The position numbers and the translations under genes are program-made. A model generated the notes under the pieces. It was not told the origin of the DNA, searched no databases, and saw only the letters and a list, made by a program, of their open reading frames with translations. A DNA stretch of 57,105 nucleotides, taken from Candidatus Yanofskyibacteriota bacterium. Its GTDB lineage: Bacteria > Patescibacteria > Paceibacteria > 2-02-FULL-40-12 > IGHO2-12-FULL-4. The stretch lies in contig JACPNK010000004.1 in the NCBI GenBank assembly GCA_016185525.1, positions 17,712 through 74,816 on the forward strand. The letters are read 5' to 3'. Positions 7,089 to 14,857 of this stretch are shown one piece after another. How positions within the stretch are numbered: the stretch's first letter is position 1; the number at the start of each line of letters is the position of its first letter.

Positions 7089-7760
7089 TCATATGATATT
7101 CTTACGCCACTCCTTAATTTTTTTGTGGTCGCCTGATAAGAGGACTTTTGGCACTTTTAGTCTCTTTTTTCCCATAATAAAAACCTCTGGACGGGTATAC
7201 TGGGCGTGATCAGCTTTTTGCGCCGACTCTTTTTTAGCAATAAAACCGGGTATCAGTCTGGAAACCGACTCAATTACCGCCATGGCCGCCACTTCGCCGC
7301 CATTCAATACATAATCACCGATTGAAATAACTTCATCGGCAATATAATCAGCAACTCTTTCGTCAACTCCTTCATAACGTCCGCAGATAAAAATTAGCTG
7401 ATCTAGTTTAGCCCATTTTTTTGCCAACTCTTGCGTAAGTTTTTTACCTCGAGGGCTAAACAGTATTACTCTCTGTTTTAAGTTATAAGTTTTAGGTTTT
7501 ACGTTTTTGGATCTCTTACTTTTAACTTTTAACTCAATACTCTTAACTGCTTTAAAAATCGGCTCAATCTTTAACACCATCCCCGGTCCCCCGCCGTAAG
7601 GATTGTCGTCAACCGTCTTGTGCTTGTCTGTCGTCCATTTTCTTAAGTTGTGCAGACCGATTCTGATAATCTTCTTTTTTTGCCCGCGCGCCAAAAGAGA
7701 CTCACTCACAAAGCCTTTAAAAATTTCCGGGAAAATTGTAATAACATCAAATTGAATCAT
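7089..7760 (-). CDS. trmD: tRNA (guanine-37-N1)-methyltransferase
   Basis: Methylates G37 next to the anticodon in tRNAs reading CNN codons, preventing frameshifts. The SPOUT-family signature is clear: MIQFDVITIFPEIF at the start, DNPYGGGPGMVLK, then ICGRYEGVDERV and SIGDYVLNGGE around the trefoil knot, and a C-terminal LLSGDHKKIKEWR. 223 residues, a normal length. Residues about 73-93 (ELKVKSKRSKNVKPKTYNL) replace the usual short linker before VILFSPRGKK. The DNA there (7474-7544) is made of the same AAGTTATAAGTTTTA-like words as intergenic repeats nearby, suggesting an in-frame insertion. The usual neighbours rpsP and khpA lie upstream, but a divergent transpeptidase gene separates them, and no rimM is present. 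Confidence 0.95.
   Translation of the reverse strand: MIQFDVITIFPEIFKGFVSESLLARGQKKKIIRIGLHNLRKWTTDKHKTVDDNPYGGGPGMVLKIEPIFKAVKSIELKVKSKRSKNVKPKTYNLKQRVILFSPRGKKLTQELAKKWAKLDQLIFICGRYEGVDERVADYIADEVISIGDYVLNGGEVAAMAVIESVSRLIPGFIAKKESAQKADHAQYTRPEVFIMGKKRLKVPKVLLSGDHKKIKEWRKNII
7474..7544 (-). repeat. Repeat-like in-frame insertion in trmD
   Basis: AT-rich stretch of repeated words (AAGTTATAAG, TTTTAACTTTTAACT) in imperfect inverted order within the trmD reading frame. It matches the style of the intergenic palindromic elements, although the words differ from the AAAGTCTAA subgroup. Confidence 0.5.
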
Positions 7761-7823
7761 ACTTAAATTTGTGTTCTAATATAACACATTGCGGTTCTTT
7801 TTAAAACAAGGAAAGAGTCAGTC

Positions 7824-8327
7824 ATGCTTAAAATAATTTTTATTTTACTTTTGCCGTTATTAGGCCAGACTACTGGCACCGAACAGCAAAATGGTCTCCC
7901 CGAAAACAAACAATTAATTCTGATAAACCTAACTAAAAGAACTTTAGAGTTCTACGACCAAGACAAAATTATTTTTAAATGCCGAATAAGAGTTGGCAAA
8001 AGAGGAACCCCTACGCCAGTCGGTTCGGGTTATGTTTACGAAAAAAGAGAAAGACCGGTTTTTAGATATGTTGATCCGGGACCGCAACAAGGAGAAGTTA
8101 TAAATTATGCCGAATGCGCCGACGGCCTCAAAAAAGTTGTTCATTCCAAAATGAGAGCCTTGGGTATAAGAATTAAAAATACCGACCGCTACAGCATCCA
8201 CTCAACCACTTGCAGTGAAACTATCGGAAAGCCTCTTTCCAACGGCTGTATCGGAATGACAGTCCAAGATATGTTAAAACTTTACCCACTGGTCCAAGAT
8301 AAAACCATAGTTAAGATAATAAAATAA
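7824..8327 (+). CDS. L,D-transpeptidase (YkuD family)
   Basis: A 167-residue exported enzyme: an N-terminal hydrophobic segment (MLKIIFILLLPLLGQ), then a YkuD domain from about residue 32. The active-site block IHSTT...LSNGCIGM contains the expected His and the catalytic Cys of the (S/T)xGC motif. Such enzymes make 3-3 cross-links in peptidoglycan or attach proteins to it, outside the membrane. The gene stands alone on the plus strand between trmD and khpA and is followed by two terminators. It interrupts the usual rpsP-khpA-trmD order. GAAAGAG precedes the start. Confidence 0.88.
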   Translation: MLKIIFILLLPLLGQTTGTEQQNGLPENKQLILINLTKRTLEFYDQDKIIFKCRIRVGKRGTPTPVGSGYVYEKRERPVFRYVDPGPQQGEVINYAECADGLKKVVHSKMRALGIRIKNTDRYSIHSTTCSETIGKPLSNGCIGMTVQDMLKLYPLVQDKTIVKIIK

Positions 8328-8386
8328 ACAGTCAACCTTTTGGCTGTTTTTAAGTAATCAAAAACCCCATATTTTGGGGTTTTTGA
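8327..8386. terminator. Two hairpin terminators between ykuD and khpA
   Basis: ACAGTCA/TGGCTGT with a T-run (8327-8353, plus strand), then AAAACCCC-atattt-GGGGTTTTT (8360-8384), which works in both directions and can also end the minus-strand khpA transcript. Confidence 0.8.
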
Positions 8387-8407
8387 TTTGAGCATTCGCT
8401 CAAAAAA

Positions 8408-8731
8408 TTACATGTCCAGCTCGCCCATAACGTCTTCAACGTTTTTGGTCTTGCCGCCTGCAGCTACTGGTCCTCTTCCGCCTTCCGGCTCTTCAATGCG
8501 CAGATTAACTCTGGCATTGTTCCTCATGCCGATTATTCTGGCAAGAGTTCTGATAGCCTTGGCGGTAGAACCTTGTCGGCCGATCAGCAAACCCATATCT
8601 TCTGGGTCAACCTTGACCGAAAGCAGGACTCCCATCTCATCAACTTGTCTGGCAACTGTAACATCATCAGGCTTGTTGACGATAGCTTTGACGATAAACT
8701 CTACAAAATCTAGATCTTTATCTTTAGCCAT
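8408..8731 (-). CDS. khpA: KH-domain RNA-binding protein KhpA
   Basis: 107 residues with a single KH domain. The GXXG loop lies in GLLIGRQGSTAKAIRTL (residues about 47-63), preceded by DPEDM. KhpA, often with KhpB, binds RNA and in several bacteria affects cell-size and division control. It follows rpsP on the same strand, as in most bacteria. The C-terminus carries about 25 extra residues rich in Gly and Ala. No Shine-Dalgarno sequence is obvious. Confidence 0.92.
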   Translation of the reverse strand: MAKDKDLDFVEFIVKAIVNKPDDVTVARQVDEMGVLLSVKVDPEDMGLLIGRQGSTAKAIRTLARIIGMRNNARVNLRIEEPEGGRGPVAAGGKTKNVEDVMGELDM

Positions 8732-8842
8732 ACTGTTAATAATCTTTTTTAAATATTAAACAATCTTTCGACCTGCCATCTCTTTCTTTCCGTGAGTGGC
8801 CTTAAACTTATATTATAATTCTATCACTTATTAAAACTGGTG

Positions 8843-9250
8843 TCAAGGTGTGGCTATTGACTGTTCGGCCGGAGTTTCAACAACAGACACTTCCTCAACC
8901 ATAACTTCTTTAATTTCCTTCGACGGAATCACAGCCTCGGTTTTCAACTTCGGCAATTCAGAGACTTCAGACTTCAACGGCTTACTTTTAGCTTTCCAAG
9001 CCTGGACTTTTTTACCCTCAATGACTTTTCTGCCAACTAACAGATTATGTGTTGTCGGCGAGGCTTGCGCACCTTTTGATAGCCAAGATAACACCCTTTC
9101 TTTATCTACATTAACCTTGTCTTCGTGAGGATTATATGTACCCAAAAGCTCCAAATATCTGCCTTTTGGTTTCTGGGTGTGTTCAGTGACAATTATTCTA
9201 AAATAGGCCTGACCCCTCTTGCCGATTCGCTGTAGTCTAATCTTTAGCAT
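8843..9250 (-). CDS. rpsP: 30S ribosomal protein S16
   Basis: MLKIRLQRIGKRGQAYFRIIV at the start and LGTYNPHEDKVNVDKERVLSWLSKGAQASPT are diagnostic of bS16. The ribosomal core is about 80 residues. Here a 50-residue tail follows, charged and Glu/Val/Pro-rich (residues 86-135), as seen in several CPR ribosomal proteins. The start has no Shine-Dalgarno sequence; a GATAAT box lies only 11 bases upstream, so the mRNA may have almost no leader. Confidence 0.95.
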   Translation of the reverse strand: MLKIRLQRIGKRGQAYFRIIVTEHTQKPKGRYLELLGTYNPHEDKVNVDKERVLSWLSKGAQASPTTHNLLVGRKVIEGKKVQAWKAKSKPLKSEVSELPKLKTEAVIPSKEIKEVMVEEVSVVETPAEQSIATP

Positions 9251-9291
9251 TGTTTCAAGAGATTATCATAAAAAACTTTTCTTTGCAACGT

Positions 9292-9316
9292 AAACAAAAA
9301 GAGAGGTTATTCCTCT
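9292..9316 (-). terminator. Terminator of the 55-residue gene
   Basis: AGAGAGGAATAACCTCTCT stem followed by TTTTTG on the minus strand; the stop codon lies in the loop. Confidence 0.8.
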
Positions 9317-9474
9317 CTCAACCTGCGGGCGGCTTCTTTAACTTCCTGTCTGGTCAGATTTGGTCTGGACAATTTAAGATTGCCGTATGCCCAACTTATT
9401 CTTTGCTCTTCCAATTCTTCTTCGGTCATCTTTATATTTTTAACTCTTTCAATAAGTCTTTCCAGATCGTCCAC
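9307..9474 (-). CDS. Small acidic helical protein
   Basis: 55 residues, read from a GTG at 9474 with AAGGAG nine bases upstream: VDDLERLIER..., ending QEVKEAARRLREE. The hairpin terminator overlapping its stop codon supports a real gene. It is highly charged, probably all helical, with a central MTEEELEEQRISWAYGN segment. I do not know its function; small proteins of this size next to toxin-antitoxin genes can be antitoxins, but nothing here proves that. Confidence 0.65.
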   Translation of the reverse strand: MDDLERLIERVKNIKMTEEELEEQRISWAYGNLKLSRPNLTRQEVKEAARRLREE

Positions 9475-9571
9475 TGACTAGTCTCCTTACTAAAATATAA
9501 GTAACTTGAATGAATGTAGCATATTTTTAAAATTTTACCACCCCTTTTTATTCAACACCTTTAAATTAAAT

Positions 9572-9916
9572 TTAGTTCGTAGATTTCAGCATTTGTTCGA
9601 TAGCTCTTTTTAAAGTCGGTAAATCGTTTTGAACCGTTGACCAGACCACTACCGAATTGACGCCGAAATACTCATGGATTAATTTATTCCTCATATCAGA
9701 AATATCTCTCCAAAGTAGAGTTGAATTTGTTTTCTTAATTTCACCAGATAAACGACCCACAGCCTCGCCAATAATTTCAAATTGTCTAATAACAGCATCT
9801 CTTGTTATTTCATTATTTCTTCCCAAAAATTGCTCCTTATCCAAGCCTTTGGTATAAGTCTCAATTTTAGAAATAGCATCGAGTATGTGTTTCAGGTAAG
9901 CTTTATCTGGAGACAT
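9572..9916 (-). CDS. hepT: HepT-like RNase toxin
   Basis: 114 residues, DUF86/HepT family. The HEPN active-site motif RX4HXY is present as RNKLIHEY (residues about 76-83). HepT proteins are dimeric ribonucleases that cleave tRNA or mRNA. In the known system the Tyr of this motif is AMPylated by the partner MntA, which inactivates the toxin. The gene follows the MntA-like antitoxin gene by seven bases on the same strand, the standard arrangement. All key residues are present, so the pair looks intact. Confidence 0.88.
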   Translation of the reverse strand: MSPDKAYLKHILDAISKIETYTKGLDKEQFLGRNNEITRDAVIRQFEIIGEAVGRLSGEIKKTNSTLLWRDISDMRNKLIHEYFGVNSVVVWSTVQNDLPTLKRAIEQMLKSTN

Positions 9917-9923
9917 AAAATTA

Positions 9924-10211
9924 TCATTGATAGATTACTTTAATGTCCTTTGTTATGTATTCTTCAATGTATGGGCTAATTGCTTCTTGAGTCACTAAAT
10001 CTACTTTTTGTTTTAATGCTTCTGACAACTTTCGTTCCAGCGCAATATAACCAAACAATCCCGGTTCTTTATCTTTTTTAAATCTAACCAAGATATCTAA
10101 ATCGCTATCTGGCCGGTTATCGCCCCGAGCGCGCGAACCAAAGATAGCGGCATACTCAATGTCGTTTTCAGCAAAAATACTTTTGATTTTTTCTACCGCA
10201 TTTTCGTCCAT
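9924..10211 (-). CDS. mntA: MntA-like adenylyltransferase antitoxin
   Basis: 95 residues, minimal nucleotidyltransferase fold. The catalytic signature GSX10DXD is present exactly: GSRARGDNRPDSDLDIL (residues about 25-41), with a third acidic residue in KVDLVT. It would transfer AMP to the Tyr of the HepT partner. First gene of the two-gene operon. Confidence 0.88.
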   Translation of the reverse strand: MDENAVEKIKSIFAENDIEYAAIFGSRARGDNRPDSDLDILVRFKKDKEPGLFGYIALERKLSEALKQKVDLVTQEAISPYIEEYITKDIKVIYQ

Positions 10212-10229
10212 AAAGTAATTATAACATAT

Positions 10230-10919
10230 TTACCACCCCTTCTTCTTCAACGCTTCTTCTGCGGCTACTTGTTGGGCTTCCTGCTTGCTTAAGCCTTCGC
10301 CTTTAGCAACAAGTTCATCGCCCAAGAAAACTCCGACGTCAAAATGGCGGGCATGGTCCGGTCCCCATTCTTTGAGAACTTCGTAAGTCGGGGTAATACC
10401 AACTCTATCTTGCGCTTCTTCCTGAAATAAACTTTTCGGGTCGCGATAGGCTTTTTGCTCAATTATTACCGGCAGTTCTTCAATAATAAACCTGTTTATA
10501 AACTCTTCGGCTTTTTTGTAGCCTTGGTCTAGATAAATCGCCCCAATCAGAGCCTCTATGGCATTGGCCAAAATATATTGCCGAGCACGGCCGACATCTT
10601 TAGCTTCGCCGCGAGAAAGCAGAATGTAGTCGTTTAGATTAAATTTCTCACAAATTTTTGCCAGTATCACCGCATTGACTATCGCCGCCCGCCAGTTAGT
10701 CAGCTCGCCTTCCGGGTTGGGATAGTTATTATAAAGATAATCCGTCACAACCAATTCCAAAACCGCGTCGCCTAAAAATTCCAGACGCTCGTTGTGGTCC
10801 AAATACCATTTGGTATTTTCGTTCAAATAAGAACGATGGGTGAGGGCTTGCAGAAGAAGGTCCTTGTTCTTAAAAGTAACACCTATTTTATTCTCGAATT
10901 CAGAGAGTTTTTCCTGCAC
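10230..10919 (-). CDS. rnc: Ribonuclease III
   Basis: 229 residues. RNase III catalytic domain (residues 1-150) with the signature HNERLEFLGDAVLELVVTDY, followed by a C-terminal double-stranded-RNA-binding domain (DPKSLFQEEAQ ... GEGLSKQEAQQVAAEEALKK). It processes rRNA precursors and structured RNAs, which matters in a genome with many RNA-level palindromes. It starts with GTG at 10919, directly downstream of a palindromic repeat that fills the gap to nusB. No Shine-Dalgarno sequence is visible. Confidence 0.95.
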   Translation of the reverse strand: MQEKLSEFENKIGVTFKNKDLLLQALTHRSYLNENTKWYLDHNERLEFLGDAVLELVVTDYLYNNYPNPEGELTNWRAAIVNAVILAKICEKFNLNDYILLSRGEAKDVGRARQYILANAIEALIGAIYLDQGYKKAEEFINRFIIEELPVIIEQKAYRDPKSLFQEEAQDRVGITPTYEVLKEWGPDHARHFDVGVFLGDELVAKGEGLSKQEAQQVAAEEALKKKGW

Positions 10920-10924
10920 TTGTT

Positions 10925-11043
10925 TAAAATGACAAATGACAAAAATTTAATGACTAATCAAATCCAAAGCTCAAATGACAAATTGGGTCTTTTGTCATTT
11001 GGATTTTGTCATTGAATTGTCATTAGTAATTTGGATTTTGTCA
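10925..11043. repeat. Palindromic element between nusB and rnc
   Basis: Repeated words ATGACAAA and TTTGTCATT in inverted order, with the centre near CAAATTGGGTC. It occupies the whole space between the nusB stop and the rnc start. Confidence 0.7.
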
Positions 11044-11550
11044 TTAATTATTTTTATTTTCCTGTTTCTCTTCTGTCACATTGTTTGCCACGTTGTCATC
11101 CTCTGAAGTTTTTACGTGGTCTTTCCCCGGCTCGCCTATTTCCCTGTATATCGTGCCCAAAACTCCGTTGACGAATTTACCCGAAGCGTCGCCGCCAAAG
11201 GTTTTGGCAAGTTCAATTGATTCGTTGATTGCCACTTTAGGCGGAACCTCATCACGATTACCGAAAAGCAACTCGTAAATACCAAGCCTTAAAACATTTC
11301 GGTCAACAATCGCAATTTGCTCCAGCGGCCACTGTGGCGCGGCTTTTTCAATTATTTTATCCAGTTCTTCTATCTTAGACAAAACTCCGTCAACCAAGTC
11401 GGAAACAAATTTTGTATCTTCTATGCCCGGACCGAATTCTTTTATATTTTTTTCAATAATTCCCGCCAGCATTTCATTATGCCTACCACGAAAGTCCCAC
11501 TCATAGAGAGACTGCATTGCGATACTTCTTGAAAGATGACGTGAAGCCAA
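11044..11550 (-). CDS. nusB: Transcription antitermination protein NusB
   Basis: 168 residues. NusB fold: RHLSRSIAMQSLYEWDF at the start, IEKAAPQWPLEQIAIVDRNVLRLGIYELL and VAINESIELAKTFGGDASGKFVNGVLGTI. It binds the boxA of rRNA transcripts with S10. Residues 143-168 form an extra acidic/Asn-rich tail. The only start that keeps the first helix is TTG at 11550, immediately after a palindromic repeat, so the insertion may have replaced the original start context. Encoded in the run rpmF-nusB-rnc. Confidence 0.93.
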   Translation of the reverse strand: MASRHLSRSIAMQSLYEWDFRGRHNEMLAGIIEKNIKEFGPGIEDTKFVSDLVDGVLSKIEELDKIIEKAAPQWPLEQIAIVDRNVLRLGIYELLFGNRDEVPPKVAINESIELAKTFGGDASGKFVNGVLGTIYREIGEPGKDHVKTSEDDNVANNVTEEKQENKNN

Positions 11551-11552
11551 CT

Positions 11553-11626
11553 TGTCTAATGACTAAAGACTAACGACTAAAGCTAGAGTTTCTGGCCTTA
11601 GACTTTGGTCTTTAGACCTTAAGCTA
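11553..11626. repeat. AAAGTCTAA-type palindromic element between rpmF and nusB
   Basis: Words GACTAAAGACTAA and TTAGACTTTGGTCTTTAGACC in inverted order around the centre AGCTAGAG/TTTCTGGCC. It fills the gap from the rpmF stop to the nusB start and shares words with the 16S insertion at 2130 and with the element at 27610. Confidence 0.75.
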
Positions 11627-11839
11627 TCTCTTCTTGTGTTTCTCCTTCTTCTTCAATTCTTTAGCTAAAACATTTATTTTCTCCTCGCCTTTGTAAAATC
11701 CGCAAGACGGACAGACTGCGTGAGGCAGTTTTAGCTTACGGCACTGATTACAGGCAACAAGCCCTAACGGTTTTAGAGCCAAATGGCTTCTCCTTCTTCC
11801 TTTTTGTCCACGCGTAGAATGCGCTCTGGGAACTCCCAT
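11624..11839 (-). CDS. rpmF: 50S ribosomal protein L32
   Basis: 71 residues. MGVPRAHSTRGQKGRRRSH start and a C-X2-C ... C-X2-C zinc ribbon (CNQCRKLK, CPSCGFYKG) are typical of bL32. The tail is Lys-rich (KELKKKEKHKKR). It is the first gene of the rpmF-nusB-rnc run. Confidence 0.95.
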   Translation of the reverse strand: MGVPRAHSTRGQKGRRRSHLALKPLGLVACNQCRKLKLPHAVCPSCGFYKGEEKINVLAKELKKKEKHKKR

Positions 11840-11840
11840 A

Positions 11841-11921
11841 ATCTACTAATTACTAATCAAATACGAATACACTAATTAAGATTTTATTCGTAAATTCGTA
11901 ACGGATTCGTAATCAGTAGAT
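11841..11921. repeat. Palindromic element upstream of rpmF
   Basis: Outer arms ATCTACT/AGTAGAT enclose inverted words ATACGAAT and ATTCGTA. A separate GCCCGCC-ttagtt-GGCGGGC hairpin follows at 11961-11980 and may end the transcript of the 12 kb gene. Same organisation as other elements but different words. Confidence 0.6.
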
Positions 11922-12072
11922 AGATTAACACTTTTCAGAAAAATTTGCAAAAATACAACGCCCGCCTTAGTTGGCGGGCTTATCAAAAACATCTCTACTC
12001 AAACGGGAACTCGCAATGGTTCAATAGCTTGAAAACACCCAAAATCTTTAATCTTGTTAGGCAATAATAGTA

Positions 12073-14379
12073 TTATCTGTCCGGGTAACACTCCTTGCAG
12101 AGCTGATAGTTTTGGGAATCCGGTGATCCGACGAAAGAACAAGAAGGGACGCTGGAAAAACTAGCGCAAAGCTCCGGCGTTACTGGAATTTCAGACGGCG
12201 ATCCGCTGGGAGACGGCACCGGCAATTGAGAACCGACTGGCGGTTGCTCTCCGCCGCCCTTGGGCTGACACGACATAAACTTAGCTTGGACAGCCGGATC
12301 AGCTACGCCTTGCTGTTGCTCTCCGCCGCCGCCTAAGGAATTGAGACAGGCCTGAAATTCACCGCATGGTTTCGTGAGACACGCATCCATTTTTTCTTTT
12401 TGACAGGCCTGAAATTTTGCACTGATTGCCGGATCAGAAGCGCCTTCCCCTTGTTGGTCCCCGCCCTGTCCCCCACCGCCTGACTGCAGAGCTTTTAGAC
12501 AAACCTCGAACTCTGAACAGGAGAGCGCCAGACAGGCAGCCTGTTTTTCCTGAGCCATCTTGCTCCCACATTTTCTTTGCGCCACTTCCAAGGCGGGAGA
12601 TTTTGCTTCTGATTGTGTTATTTTTCCTGTCTTGAATCGCCCAAAAAATTCAGTGCCCAATTCTTTCTCCATGCAGGCAAGCCATTCCGGAGAAGCTTTA
12701 TCAAGCATTGCCATAAACTCACGCTGTTGCTCGATGTTTTTAAGATCTTCTTCGCTAAGCATCCCGTGTTCCTTGGCAAAGTTAAAGCAGGTGTCCTGAT
12801 TTTCTGGAAGTACACAGAATGCTTCACATTCAGTTTTACTCTTGCATCCGCCAGGACCAGACTGGATATTGAATTTTTTGGCCATTTCCGCGTCTTCCGC
12901 CGATATAAAACCGGCTTTTACCGCAAAGTCAACGCATTCGCCAGTATGCGTTTCGTCTTTGCAATAACTGTCGCACGCTTCTCTTGACCTGCAATTTCCC
13001 GGACCTTTACCATCGGTCTTTTTTACTATTTCAGCATCCTCTTGTGTCATAAAACCGGCTTTTACCGCAAAGTCAACGCATTCGTTGGTGTGAGTGTCAC
13101 TCTCGCAATATGCGTCGCACGATTTTTTTGTGGTGCATCCGCCGGGCAATTTCCCGCCACTCTTTAGATACGGCAGAATTTTGCTGACTGCTTCAGCGTC
13201 TTCTTTTGGTATAAATCCGGCCTTTTGGGCAAATTCCATACACTCAACCGCGTGAGTTGAATTTTCACAATAGGCAAGACAACTTTCTTTGGTTTTACAG
13301 TTTCCCGGAAACTGCACACCCGCCTTTTTGACATCGGCCATCTGACGTATTTCCTTTAACTCATCGGGACTGGCCAAACTAAATTTTTCGGCAAAACTGA
13401 CGCATTCCTCTATGCGGTCAATGTCTTCACAATAATTTCGACAGGAGGCCTCGTCCTTGCACTGACCAGGACCTTCCCCTTTTTGCATCGCCGCAACAAC
13501 GGCTTTTTTGTCATCGGGTATTTCTACCGTCAGATTATTTTTTTGAGCAAATGCGATGCATTTTGAATAATTGCTTGATATGCCGCAATAGGCTTTACAA
13601 TTTTGCTGGTCGGTACAATTCCCCAACTCTGTTACCGGGTATGTGACTGTGCTCAACGCTTGAGCTATTGGTGATTTTGTTGGCGTAGGAGATGCTGGGC
13701 ACTTCATCGGCTTGCTACCAAAGGCGCTGCCCCCGACTGATTGGGGTCCGCCCCCTCCTCCGTATACAATCACTTCTGGAGAAGCCTGCTTAGAATTTTG
13801 CTTGCAATAATCAATCAAAAGTTTTTCGTAAACCTCGCGTGTACAAACTTTTCGCAAATCCGCAATTGAATTTACTCCGGGCTGTCTCTTTTTTATATAA
13901 CCAACTCCGATATCTGGATCAAAAAATCCTGGCGCGCTTGCTTCGCCGCTACGAAGTCCGCACGCACCGGTTATTGCAGAAAGATCAGCGCCAAGAGCGT
14001 TGCAGTAAAAAATAAAACCACTGCCAAGAGCGCCGCTTGATCCAGTAGAACTAACTTTACCCGCCTCGTTATACGAAATCACTCCGGCAGAAACAGGCTG
14101 AGAATTTTGCTTGCAGTACTGCTGAAACAGTTCTTGATAAACCTCTTTTGTGCAAGTCGCTCTCAATTCAGCAATAGTGTTAATTCCGGGTTGTGTTTTT
14201 TTCGCGTATCCTACGCCGAGATCGGGAAGATTAAATGTAGGCGCATTGACAAAACTATTACGGACAACGCAGACGCCCGAAACCGTCGTTTGAGCAAAAA
14301 CGATATTAGAACTCGCAAACAAAGAAAAAATCAGAACCGGCAGGACGACAAAAAGATTTTTTTTGAAAAAAATGTCCAT
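12073..14379 (-). CDS. Secreted protein with six tandem four-cysteine repeats
   Basis: 768 residues. Signal peptide at residues 1-29 (VVLPVLIFSLFASSNIVFAQ). Then two copies of a domain of about 100 residues beginning PDLGVGYAKKTQPG / PDIGVGYIKKRQPG and each ending near DYCKQNS. From about residue 250 come six tandem repeats with the spacing C-X5-C-X3-C-X8-C (for example GNCKTKESCLAYC...ECMEFA). The C-terminal part has more Cys-rich motifs (CLALSCSEFEVCLKAL) separated by Gly/Gln-rich linkers, and a Pro/Ser-rich segment. The regular even cysteine pattern fits disulfides outside the cell. Its start follows the stop of the small membrane gene directly (TAAATG), so the two are translationally coupled. 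Function unknown. Confidence 0.85.
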   Translation of the reverse strand: MDIFFKKNLFVVLPVLIFSLFASSNIVFAQTTVSGVCVVRNSFVNAPTFNLPDLGVGYAKKTQPGINTIAELRATCTKEVYQELFQQYCKQNSQPVSAGVISYNEAGKVSSTGSSGALGSGFIFYCNALGADLSAITGACGLRSGEASAPGFFDPDIGVGYIKKRQPGVNSIADLRKVCTREVYEKLLIDYCKQNSKQASPEVIVYGGGGGPQSVGGSAFGSKPMKCPASPTPTKSPIAQALSTVTYPVTELGNCTDQQNCKAYCGISSNYSKCIAFAQKNNLTVEIPDDKKAVVAAMQKGEGPGQCKDEASCRNYCEDIDRIEECVSFAEKFSLASPDELKEIRQMADVKKAGVQFPGNCKTKESCLAYCENSTHAVECMEFAQKAGFIPKEDAEAVSKILPYLKSGGKLPGGCTTKKSCDAYCESDTHTNECVDFAVKAGFMTQEDAEIVKKTDGKGPGNCRSREACDSYCKDETHTGECVDFAVKAGFISAEDAEMAKKFNIQSGPGGCKSKTECEAFCVLPENQDTCFNFAKEHGMLSEEDLKNIEQQREFMAMLDKASPEWLACMEKELGTEFFGRFKTGKITQSEAKSPALEVAQRKCGSKMAQEKQAACLALSCSEFEVCLKALQSGGGGQGGDQQGEGASDPAISAKFQACQKEKMDACLTKPCGEFQACLNSLGGGGEQQQGVADPAVQAKFMSCQPKGGGEQPPVGSQLPVPSPSGSPSEIPVTPELCASFSSVPSCSFVGSPDSQNYQLCKECYPDR

Positions 14380-14622
14380 TTATTCAAAAGGGTTTTTATA
14401 GATTGTATCCAAGGGATTTTTCTGGTTTTTGAAGGGGTTAGTATTTGGTATCTGACCTTCAAGCGGACTCTGTGTCTTGTCAAAAATTTCGCCGCCCAAC
14501 GAAAAGCTTTTTTCTGAGGATGGGGCTTGCTTGCTCTTTGACCAGTACCAAAAAACACCGACGGCAACAATAATCGCAATAACGACAGAGGTGAGAATTA
14601 TCGGTTTTGATTTAAAATCCAT
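14380..14622 (-). CDS. Small single-pass membrane protein coupled to the cysteine-repeat protein
   Basis: 80 residues from the ATG at 14622 (MDFKSKPIILTS). This start puts the membrane helix (IILTSVVIAIIVAVGVFWYW) right at the N-terminus; the longer ORF adds a poor, non-membrane extension. The rest is a polar extracytoplasmic tail rich in Ser, Asn and Pro. A TATAAT overlaps the start codon, so the message could be leaderless. Its TAA abuts the ATG of the next gene, indicating an operon. Confidence 0.65.
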   Translation of the reverse strand: MDFKSKPIILTSVVIAIIVAVGVFWYWSKSKQAPSSEKSFSLGGEIFDKTQSPLEGQIPNTNPFKNQKNPLDTIYKNPFE

Positions 14623-14820
14623 ATTATACTTTAACAATATCACATCCCACCAAGTTGAGAAATCCACAACTTCGTGAACTTGTCGGTGCCTGTCATGGTT
14701 ATCCACCCCGAAAGAAATTTTGGGTTGTGGATAAAGTTTTTCTTAGGACAAAGAAAAACTTAATAAAGTTAGCATTTATAAGCTGAAAAAATTTCTAACG
14801 GGGCAGGCAAAAACTGCTTG

Positions 14821-14848
14821 TTGTGGCAAAAACTGTGAATGCTAAAAT
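14821..14848 (+). promoter_or_regulatory. dnaE promoter giving a near-leaderless mRNA
   Basis: TTGTGG (14821-14826), 16-bp spacer, TAAAAT (14843-14848). The dnaE ATG is nine bases after the -10 box and no Shine-Dalgarno sequence exists. Confidence 0.6.
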
Positions 14849-14857
14849 AGAGTTACT

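Noticed and set aside
9250..9477. A 75-codon plus-strand frame
   Set aside because: The minus-strand 55-codon gene with GTG start, ribosome site and terminator explains the same DNA better.
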